Origin: Cyanophora paradoxa
Taxonomy: Eukaryota; Glaucocystophyceae; Cyanophorales; Cyanophoraceae
Assembly (NCBI GenBank): GCA_004431415.1
Contig: QPMI01000632.1
Span: forward strand, 62,001-126,000
Length of the DNA: 64,000 bases
Direction of reading: 5' to 3'
Below, one piece after another: positions 57,196-64,000 of this stretch. A program made the translations under genes and the position numbers. The notes under the pieces were generated by a model that worked only from the letters and a program-made list of their open reading frames with translations, was not told the origin of the DNA and made no database searches. Within the stretch, counting starts at the first letter, position 1; each line of letters starts with the position of its first letter.

Positions 57196-57259
57196 TCTTC
57201 CCGTTCGCGTGTCACCATCTTCAAGCCAGCGGCTGCATGGACCATCAGCTGTAGCAGAG

Positions 57260-59224
57260 ATGGGCACCGCGATAATTGGGCATGTCTGCCAATGCAAGGC
57301 CTCACCTCACTTTGCAGGAGGCTTTGTTGCATCCTGCATTCAAGCTGCAGTCCAACAGTGGAGAGCGATTGGAGCCAATGATGTCGTGCTCAACTGGATC
57401 TTGCGTGGTTTCCCTTTGTCAGGAGCGAGGCGGCTGCCAGCAGAGCGCCGGGCCAACCACAAGTCTGCGGCTGTGGACCATCAGGACTTTGTGAGAACCG
57501 AAATTCAGAAGCTTTTGCGCACGGGAGCGATCAGAGAAGTTGAAGAAGCTCAAGTGAACATTGTCTGCTCACTGTCTGTGGTGCCCAAGAAGACTGGATC
57601 CAAGTTGCGGCTCATCTGGGATGGCCGGCCTACCAATAAAGGCCTTCCGGACATCCCCTTCAAGTATGAGACTCTTGAGCATGTTGCAGCCATGCTGCGC
57701 CAAGGCTGGTACATGTTCACTATTGACCTTGAATCTGGATACCACCACGTGCCAGTCTCGCCGCAAGACTGGCGGAACATGGGCTTTGAGTTTGACAGCA
57801 AATTCTATGTGTACACAGTTTTGCCCTTCGGCCTCAAGCACTCACCGTTTGCATTCGTCAAGATCATGCGACAAGTGGTCAACTACTTCCGCCGCTTTGG
57901 CATCTTCGTGGTGAACTATGTTGACGACTGGTGGTTTGCTGCTCCAACCTACGAGAAGGCCTGTGAATTGCGGGATTTCGTCCTCAAAACATTTGCTGCC
58001 CTCAAGCTTGTGGTCAACAGCAAATCTGAGCTCACCCCAGCACAGTCGGTGGCTTTCTTGGGCTTCATAGTGGACTCCGCCCGCATGTTGTTTGAAGTAC
58101 CCCAAGACAAGCTTGGTCGTCTGCTTGCTTTGATCAAAGGGCTTCTGAAGAAAAAGAAATCAGCATCTGCACGTGAAATGGCCAAGGTCGCCGGCACCCT
58201 TGTGTCCATGGCACGGGGCTTGGCTCCAGCTCGCATCAAGACCAGGTCCCTCTTTCGATACATCAATGTTGTGGCAAGAGAATGGCATTGGAATCATCCA
58301 GTGGAGCTCACCAATGAGACTCGTCGGGAACTTGAGTGGTGGCTGGCCAACATCCACCGATACAATGGCCGCTGCCCTATTCGGCCTGAAAGGCTCCTTG
58401 TGTTGACTACGGATGCAAGCCATGTTGGTGCAGGAGCCTGGATCACTACCCGAATTGGTGATGCTCAACCTGTGGCTTGGGAGCTTGAGCCTGCCCCATT
58501 CCAGTGCCTGTGGAACCAAGAAGAAGCTCAGCAAATTTCGTCGTGGCGCGAGTTAATGGCAGTGCTTCGCGCTATGCAGCACTATCAAGGTTTATTGCGC
58601 AATCAGAACATCTTAGTTCGCTCGGACAACACAGTGACTGTGGCCTACATCAACAATGGTGGCGGAAGACATGAATACCTTTGCCGAGTTGCAGCAGCAA
58701 TTTGGGATATTGCTCTGCTCAATTGCATCAGCATTGAAGCAGAACACATTCCTGGTGTTGACAATGAGTGGTCCGATGCTTTGAGTCGCTACTTTTACCC
58801 CGCCGACTACTCGTTGAAACCTGGATATTTTGCCATGGTCAGTCGGACATTTGGACCTTTTGATATTGATCGTATGGCCTCATCAGCCAACACTCACCTA
58901 AATCGATACTTTTCCATTGATTTGAATGATCGACATGCTGAAGGATATGATTGCTTTACAGCAACCTGGCGTGGTGCTCGTAATTACGTCTTTCCGGACC
59001 CAAATTTCCTCTTGCACCTTGTGTCACATGTCCGCCAGTGTAGGGCCTCGGCAGTTTTTATTGTCCCTCAGTGGCCCTCAGCTCCATGGTGGCCACAGTT
59101 GCAGCTTGCCTTGCGTGCACCTGCAATGGTGCTCGGCCCAGCATATGACGTGTGCTATCGCGGGCCTCGCTCGGCACAGTTACCTTCCTGGATTCTTGTT
59201 GCTCTTTATGTGTCGTGGGAGTAG
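57260..59224 (+). CDS. Reverse transcriptase - RNase H polyprotein
   Basis: First ATG at 57260 (MGTAIIGHVCQ) in a frame open upstream to 57209; stop TAG at 59224. RT motifs in order: VPKKTGSKLRLIWDGRPTNK (57580), YMFTIDLESGYHHVPVSP (57712), VLPFGLKHSPFAFVKIMR (57820), VVNYVDDWWFAAP with the catalytic YVDD (57911), and SVAFLGFIVDSARMLFEVP. RNase H: LLVLTTDASHVGAGAW (58390), ISSWRELMAVLRAM (58535), RSDNTVTVAY (58619) and NEWSDALSRYF (58764). Beyond it lies the C-terminal extension typical of this order, FGPFDIDRMASSANTHLNRY (58851) and FIVPQWPSAPWWPQ (59058). The frame is intact and all catalytic acidic residues are present. No DIRS-type methyltransferase domain follows, in line with PAT/Ngaro-like elements. 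Confidence 0.92.
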   Translation: MGTAIIGHVCQCKASPHFAGGFVASCIQAAVQQWRAIGANDVVLNWILRGFPLSGARRLPAERRANHKSAAVDHQDFVRTEIQKLLRTGAIREVEEAQVNIVCSLSVVPKKTGSKLRLIWDGRPTNKGLPDIPFKYETLEHVAAMLRQGWYMFTIDLESGYHHVPVSPQDWRNMGFEFDSKFYVYTVLPFGLKHSPFAFVKIMRQVVNYFRRFGIFVVNYVDDWWFAAPTYEKACELRDFVLKTFAALKLVVNSKSELTPAQSVAFLGFIVDSARMLFEVPQDKLGRLLALIKGLLKKKKSASAREMAKVAGTLVSMARGLAPARIKTRSLFRYINVVAREWHWNHPVELTNETRRELEWWLANIHRYNGRCPIRPERLLVLTTDASHVGAGAWITTRIGDAQPVAWELEPAPFQCLWNQEEAQQISSWRELMAVLRAMQHYQGLLRNQNILVRSDNTVTVAYINNGGGRHEYLCRVAAAIWDIALLNCISIEAEHIPGVDNEWSDALSRYFYPADYSLKPGYFAMVSRTFGPFDIDRMASSANTHLNRYFSIDLNDRHAEGYDCFTATWRGARNYVFPDPNFLLHLVSHVRQCRASAVFIVPQWPSAPWWPQLQLALRAPAMVLGPAYDVCYRGPRSAQLPSWILVALYVSWE

Positions 59225-59380
59225 ATTGCAGGCTCTTGCTGCAGAATTCAACTCCTGCTCATCTCTGCTCAGCTTACTTTGTCCAGCAACAGGGATAGAA
59301 AGCTTGAGTGGGGGGCTTTAAAAAGAAGAAGAAGAAATGTAGTCTGACATACCCTTGACTCTGGTGATGCAGGTGCTCGT

Positions 59381-60381
59381 ATGGCTGATCTGCTCAACCG
59401 GGTCACTTTCTACAGAACAAACTCTGTGAGCGAGCGAACCCAAAGCCTCTACGCCCGCTGGGTCGTCCTCTATGAAGGCCATTGCGCGGTTCACTGCATT
59501 CCAGCCTGGCCACCAACAGCTTCTGGCGTCGCAACACTGCTGGTGGCTCTTGCTGATGAAGAGTACGGTCTCTCAGCAATTGACCAGTGTCACTCTGCTC
59601 TGCTACATCAGACAAGGCAGAGGATGTTGCCTACTACTGCATTTGCTCACCCCCTTGTGCTGCAAACATTGCAAGGAATCGCCCGACTTTGTGGAAAACC
59701 AGCAAAGCAATCTGCATTGGTCACGTCCGTCCACCTGGAGGCGATTGCTCGTACCTACGCTCGTTCCCCCTCAAACAAGCTCCTTCGCGCCCTTGTGATG
59801 TTGCTTACCGGTTTCTTTGGCCTGTTGCGGCGTGGCGAAATCGTGGCACTCCGGCGGCAAGATGTGTCCATCCGCGCGGATCGCGTCGTGCTCTTCATTG
59901 CCGGTTCCAAGACCGATCGTCGTCGCCAAGGCGCGCCAGTTGTCTTGGGCGCTGTCCCAGAGTCGGTCATCTGTCCGGTGTTCTGGTTTCGAACCTACTT
60001 GCGGACTGTAGCGCTCGCGGATCCGGGCGCACCTCTTTTTGGGCAGCTTCGGGACGCAGCTCGTTCTCTGTCAGCTCAGACCGTGGCCTATGTTCTCCGG
60101 TTCGCATTTGACGCGGCGGCTTGGACGCCACTGGTATCACACCTCATGGCTTGCGTCGCGGTGGAGCTACTGCTCTGGCTGCGGCGGGCGTGCCTGAAGA
60201 GCTTGTTCAAGCGGTTGGTCGCTGGTCTTTGTTGTCAGCGGTCTACCGACGCTATATCGATTCTGCTGAGCGCCCGCCCTTGGCTGCGCTCATGGCTAGG
60301 CCTGGTGCTCGTTACGCTGGCCCGTCAGCTTCGCTGCAGTCATGTCGGCAGCAAGTCGCGCGTACTCGGCGCAGTAGTTGA
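59381..60381 (+). pseudogene. Tyrosine recombinase with a frameshift
   Basis: It opens at ATG 59381 (MADLLNRVTFYRTNSVSERT) with a SAM-like N-terminal domain. The catalytic domain shows the first Arg in GLLRRGEIVALRRQD (59818) and SKTDRRRQGAP. Around 60105-60125 the register changes: the second half of the active site (ITPHGLRRGG with His and Arg, then GRWSLLSAVYRRYID with the Tyr) lies in another frame that runs to 60381. The first frame continues to 60484 as unrelated residues. A one-base deletion would explain it, so this copy is likely inactive unless ribosomes shift. A ttgac box and cag at 59355-59373 just before the start could be a splice acceptor joining it to an upstream leader. Confidence 0.85.
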
Positions 60382-60444
60382 TTGTCTAGTCTTAGAGTCT
60401 TGCTTCGCAGTTGTGCGCCTTTGCTGTGCTGTCGGCGCTTGTCT

Positions 60445-60528
60445 CCCTCGCTCACAAGCGAGGGCAAGCTGTGTAACTTGCTGAGCGGCTTGTTCCCTAG
60501 CCGCTCGAGCGGCTTTGCTTAGCCGCTT
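60445..60528 (+). other. Cluster of three hairpins after the recombinase
   Basis: Perfect 8-bp stems follow one another: ccctcgct/agcgaggg (60445-60464), gagcggct/agccgctc (60483-60506) and gagcggct with agccgctt, one G-T pair at the base (60507-60528). They lie at the end of the coding part and upstream of B2, a position suited to 3'-end processing or RNA packaging. Confidence 0.75.
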
Positions 60529-60794
60529 TCAATGTGTGTTAGCAATGCCCATTGTTTACTATGCCTTCCTTCAGTCATCTTTAAGCCATTGTTAGTGCCA
60601 ACCATTGATATCTTTTGATGAATAATTGATCAACAATTGATCACTAATGTTCAATCATTCTATGTCCGCAAGACTCACTCTGCAGCGTGCGCTAGCTGAT
60701 GTCCTCGAGCGCAGTTGCAGCTTGCCCTTTCTTGTGAGCGAGCGAGTCATGATCTTAGCTTCGCGGCTTTGGCAAGCGCGAATCTAGACCTTCA

Positions 60795-60855
60795 CTTCAT
60801 GACAAGACATGTTGTGCTTAGCTTGCTGTAAGCAAGGCTGCCGTGGCAGCCATAC
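60795..60855 (+). repeat. Split direct repeat B2 (right terminus)
   Basis: 61-bp copy identical to B1. It marks the right end of the element; the next bases are atgcattatac. Bases 60828-60855 are complementary to 55025-55057 at the left end, apart from the loop. Confidence 0.95.
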
Positions 60856-61109
60856 ATGCATTATACAACTCGAGGATTCAATTTATCAAAACGCCTCAGA
60901 TACTCGGTACTGTACATCCGGGTCTTAGCAGGGTGGATCTTAGCTTGTGTCTTCAATCGCTGATCATGACCCGAATTCGCATTCACAAAAAACACTTCCA
61001 AAAAAACACTCCGGAGGAGGATCCGGATCCGGAATCCGGGAACTCCGAGGCTCAGTCCCGCCGCTCAGACCTCGGGTCTTACTAAGTCAGGCTCTTAGCA
61101 GGGTGGATC
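60856..61109. other. Flank with a duplicated phrase
   Basis: The phrase cttagcagggtggatc occurs at about 60927-60942 and 61094-61109, the second directly abutting the MITE-like element. The stretch between holds ccggatccggaatccgg. No gene recognised. Confidence 0.55.
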
Positions 61110-61351
61110 CTACCGTAGACGACTTATATACCGCGCTGACTTAAATACCGCGCTGCCAAATTACCGCGCTCAAAATTTTTAGAACGCAGTAATTTGGTAG
61201 CGCAGTATTACCCCCTTTGCTAACAAATAATTATAATACATTTTCGAAGACGATGGAACGCGGTAATTTGGTAGCGCGGTAAAGCGCATACCGGCGCCGA
61301 AATTTTAGAACGCGGTAATATGTGGCGCGGTATTTAAGTCGTCTACGGTAG
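61110..61351. mobile_element. MITE-like foldback element
   Basis: 242 bp with terminal inverted repeats of about 27 bp (ctaccgtagacgactta, one mismatch, then ataccgcgc) at both ends. Internal copies of accaaattaccgcg in both orientations make most of it self-complementary. It has no coding capacity. A clear target-site duplication is not visible (gatc on the left, tatc on the right), so the transposase family is unknown. Confidence 0.75.
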
Positions 61352-61942
61352 TATCATCCTACTAGCTATCATCCTAGCACGGACTCCCACCGACTACTAG
61401 CTAGTACTTCGGTAGTTCGAACGGTTCGAGCCCCCCAGTCACTGAGTTTAGGGCCTGCTGGGCCAGTGCTGGCCCTGCTCACGCAGAGTCACACTGCCGC
61501 CACACTGCCGGCGCCCCGGCGTGCTACGTCACCAAGCCTATGTGCCCACTGGCCACTGTCCACTGCCCACACTGCCCACTGCCCTGGGCCACAGGCCCAC
61601 AGACTCTGAGACGGCCCACAGACTCGGCCACAGTGCCCACTGCCCGGTGCCAAGTGCCCACTGCCCACTGCCCTCCAGGCTCCAGAGTCCAGACTCGAGC
61701 TCCAGGCTACTAGTACTTAAGCTGACTCTCAGTGAGCTTCCGAAGTTCGCCAGCAACTTTGGCAGCAAGTCCAGCTGCAGCAGTCTAGCTATAGTCGTCT
61801 AGCTCGATCGCAGCGCGCACTCTAGATCAGATCTCGGTCTCCGGGGTCCATCAGAGAGAAGCTCAGCTCAGCAGGTCAAAGCTTAAGCCCAGCCGCTTAA
61901 GCACACGAGCTTCTGTGTGTCGTTCAACGCACGAGCGCGGAA
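61352..61942. other. Intergenic region with a cactgccc-type simple repeat
   Basis: From about 61490 to 61690 the sequence is a degenerate repeat of cccactg, ccactgcc and ccacag words. Palindromes such as ctagctagtac and tctagctata flank it. No gene is recognised; the first exon and promoter of the following gene may lie in its right part. Confidence 0.5.
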
Positions 61943-62110
61943 ATGTCGGTCGGCTACGGCAACGGTTTCAACGCGAGTGCGCACACGCGCGCGCGCGGAA
62001 CATGTGTCATTAGCATTTTGTGCCCCCGCCCAGTTTCGTGTTCGCTAAGTGCGCCTCGCCGAGTCGTACGCGTGAGCTGAGAAAACCAATTGCAACTGCG
62101 ACATGGACAG

Positions 62111-62895
62111 ATAGCGAGTGCTTCAAAAACTCGGATTGTACGGGCTACACCGGTCTCACCATCAGCGCCAACGACAAGAGCTGGGTGGCCAGCCAGTGCT
62201 ACAAGGAGAGCTCGACGGGATCGTTCAGATACGACGATGGCTCCACAAAGACCTGCCATAAGGTGCAGAAGGATCCGGAGGTTCTCGCTTATGTGTATCC
62301 TCTCCCGCTGAACACTCCTTCGGCACAGATCAGCGACATTAAAAATAGTAAGAAATCTCGATCTTCTGCGCATATGGGTCGCGAACGTAAACACTCGCTG
62401 CGCCGCCGCCGACTCGCCGCGCCGGCAGACTACTCGTGCTATCCTACCTCCAACTGCTCCGGCACGGCCAGCCCGACCGGCAACACTGACTTCCACTCTG
62501 CACTCATGAACTGCGTGAACAACTTCAAGCTGTCGCTGAAGTTCGGGTCTAGGTGCTACTCGCAGCTCGACGACGAGGAGCAGGTGCGCCTTGCAGGCGT
62601 GGGCCGCTAGCGCTGTGGGATATCGATGTGACCCGCGCCGGGATCCGGATCCGGAGCCAAATCGCTCGAACCCGCAGGTGGTGAGCGTGGACGAGTCTGA
62701 GGCCGAGGCCGACATGGACGCCGCAGAGATCGAAGCCGAGATCGAGTGCGAGGCCGCGGTGCGCTCCGGATCCGCAATATTTCATGGCGGGAGCGCTCGC
62801 GGTGAATTCGAACGGAATAAATCTTGACTTGCGGCGCGCGGTATGCGCAGATGCTTGCGGATGCAGAGTGCATCGACTTCGAGGCGTGCGCCTGA
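62111..62895 (+). CDS. Small acidic Cys-containing protein, copy 1 (5' end not identified)
   Basis: Four exons are supported by splice signals. 62111-62262 encodes SECFKNSDCTGYTGLTISAN...KTCHK; 62429-62583 encodes YSCYPTSNCSGTASPTG...CYSQLDDEEQ; 62678-62758 encodes the acidic ESEAEADMDAAEIEAEIECE; 62851-62895 encodes MLADAECIDFEACA and TGA. Every donor is gtgc. The first two exons are related to each other (C-x4/5-C-S/T-G at the start), an internal duplication. The first exon with the start codon, probably left of 62111, could not be fixed. A stable, disulfide-bonded, probably secreted protein is a guess from Cys content. No family recognised. Confidence 0.55.
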
Positions 62896-63300
62896 TCATG
62901 ATCATAACCGCCCTACGCCGAGATCTATATATAGCGCCAGCTATTACCGGTAGCTTCGAATTCGGGTTGTGAACAGTATATATATCTCTTCACGTGTATA
63001 CATGGCCGAATGCATATATATGGCCCTGTACACTGAACCCGTTTAGCAAGAAAAAGGCGGCCGCGGCCGCGGCCACGGTGGGGGCCGGGCCACCATGCGA
63101 GGCTCATGATCACGTGCGCGCCTTCACGCCAGTGATGGTATACAAAATTCATGGCGACTCGTGACCTCTGCGACACAGTGACTATCATCATGATCAAGTC
63201 AAGAGTGGGGCGGGAGTATTTACAAGATCTCTGACGTCACGAAGAGTGCGAGAGCCTCTCTTTGATCGCGCACGTGATCGAAGCCTCTAGATGTAACTCG
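62896..63300. other. Spacer between the two tandem genes
   Basis: AT-richer DNA with tatatata and gatcatgatc palindromes and a NotI-like gcggccgcggccgcgg patch near 63059. No exon matching the first exon of copy 1 was found, so copy 2 may lack it or carry a diverged one. Confidence 0.45.
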
Positions 63301-63309
63301 CTTGTCGTC

Positions 63310-63829
63310 GTCTGCAAATTACACCTGCTACAGGGGCTCTGGCTGCACCGGCTCGATCCCCGCTTCCGGCTCGAATAAAAATTTCGGAGATGCGATTCTT
63401 CACTGCGCTAACAACGCCTCGCTTTCCATGAAGTGGGACACCCATTACTACAGCCAACTTGATGATGAGGCTCAGGTGCGCTCGCGCAGCCGCTGAGCGC
63501 AAACGCGCGCGAAAGCTTCTGTAATATTATACCGCGTGTCTGAAACCAATTGCAATGTATATATATGCATCATACCAACATTTGAAACTGTAAGCTTGCA
63601 ATTGTTGATAGAACACGCATTCCGGCAGGCCCTGGGCGTCGAAGAGCTCGAGGCAGACCTTGAGGAAGCCGACATGGACGCCGCAGAGATCGAAGCCGAG
63701 ATGGATTCCGAGGCCGCGGTGCGCTTATAATTACAGCACAGCTTTGCTGCAGTAAACGCCAGTGAATTAATATTGGAATCGCAGATGCTTGCGCATGCGG
63801 AGTGCATCGAATTCGATGCCTGTGCTTGA
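63310..63829 (+). CDS. Small acidic Cys-containing protein, copy 2 (5' end not identified)
   Basis: Three exons parallel the last three of copy 1. About 63310-63475 encodes YTCYRGSGCTGSIPASGSN...YSQLDDEAQ; 63629-63718 encodes ELEADLEEADMDAAEIEAEM; 63785-63829 encodes MLAHAECIEFDACA and TGA. Splice positions and phases match copy 1. The acidic core ADMDAAEIEAE is unchanged at the DNA level while the Cys-bearing exon has diverged, as would happen if the tail is under strong constraint. Confidence 0.55.
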
Positions 63830-63849
63830 CGCTCTTCTTCTAATGATAA

Positions 63850-63903
63850 ACTAGTGGCCCCGCCGCGTTTTGGCGCGCCGGGGGTGCAAGGGGGGAATCG
63901 GGA
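63850..63903. repeat. Short dispersed repeat, copy 2
   Basis: Matches 3148-3200 over its whole length (actagtggccc to cggga) with few differences. The remaining 97 bp of the window carry a ctcgcaagagc phrase twice and nothing else recognisable. Confidence 0.6.
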
Positions 63904-64000
63904 CCGCTCTTCGGTCGCAACTCGAGCGCTCGGTTTGCCGCTGATGCGCTCGCAAGAGCTGGTCAGCTCGCAAGAGCGGCGGAGGCAGCCAAGCGCAGGG

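Larger units (their letters stand above)
54988..60855 (+). mobile_element. Tyrosine-recombinase retrotransposon with split direct repeats
   Basis: A complete-looking element of 5.87 kb ordered A1 - gag - B1A2 - RT/RNase H - tyrosine recombinase - B2. A is 161 bp (54988-55148, 57035-57195) and B is 61 bp (56974-57034, 60795-60855); the copies appear identical by eye. Split direct repeats plus a tyrosine recombinase and no integrase, LTR or protease define PAT, Ngaro and kangaroo-type DIRS-order elements. There is no target-site duplication evident, as expected for recombinase-mediated integration. The coding parts are about 50-55% GC with T and A in third positions, unlike the surrounding host genes. 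The recombinase has a frameshift, so this copy is probably not autonomous. Confidence 0.9.

Noticed and set aside
1-64000. tRNA and rRNA genes
   Set aside because: I looked for GTTCRANNC-type T-arm sequences with matching acceptor stems and for conserved rRNA words and saw none; a dedicated scan would be needed to exclude a diverged tRNA.

Overview
The window is nuclear DNA from a GC-rich, intron-dense, probably unicellular eukaryote; I cannot name the lineage. The signs are short introns, donors that read gtgcgc/gtgagt/gtacccc, a CTGAC box usually 10-30 nt before the acceptor AG, third-codon positions that are nearly all G or C in host genes, and multi-domain signalling proteins. Exon limits below were worked out by eye from frame, conserved motifs and splice sites, so internal boundaries are approximate.

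Layout. (1) 320-2632, minus: a secreted protein rich in Cys-Cys doublets, split into about 14 small exons. (2) 3280-4190: a pyrimidine-rich remnant ending in a hairpin and an A-tail, possibly the 3' end of an old retroelement. (3) 4865-10549, minus: a transmembrane class III adenylyl cyclase (copy A). (4) 11474-13080, plus: copy B, head to head with A and nearly identical to it, but lacking the first catalytic domain and everything after it. Copy B runs in frame into (5), a very large receptor-like kinase gene (about 13081-28741) with kelch-like modules, about 16 beta-sandwich repeats, one membrane segment and a cytoplasmic TKL-type kinase. Four and a half copies of a 749-bp unit lie inside it. 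(6) 29851-32679, minus: a coiled-coil protein. (7) 33184-38803, plus: a complete, more diverged cyclase (copy C). (8) 39322-39960, minus: a broken copy of the coiled-coil gene. (9) 40146-54597, plus: a SET-domain protein followed by a very long low-complexity region with coiled coils, RG tracts and AT-hook-like basic motifs, probably a nuclear chromatin protein. (10) 54988-60855: a tyrosine-recombinase (DIRS order, PAT/Ngaro/kangaroo-like) retrotransposon with split direct repeats, gag, RT-RNase H and a frameshifted recombinase. (11) 61110-61351: a MITE-like foldback element. (12) 62111-63829, plus: two tandem genes for small acidic Cys-containing proteins.

Taken together, the centre of the window is a cluster of membrane signalling genes (cyclases and a receptor kinase) reshaped by inverted and direct segmental duplication. 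The right part is a repeat-rich zone with mobile DNA whose base composition is clearly less GC-rich than the host genes. The most notable observations are the in-frame fusion of a cyclase membrane half to the receptor-kinase gene, cyclase catalytic halves in the order opposite to animal transmembrane adenylyl cyclases, recent amplification of a two-exon module, and a retrotransposon whose internal repeat separates gag from RT.
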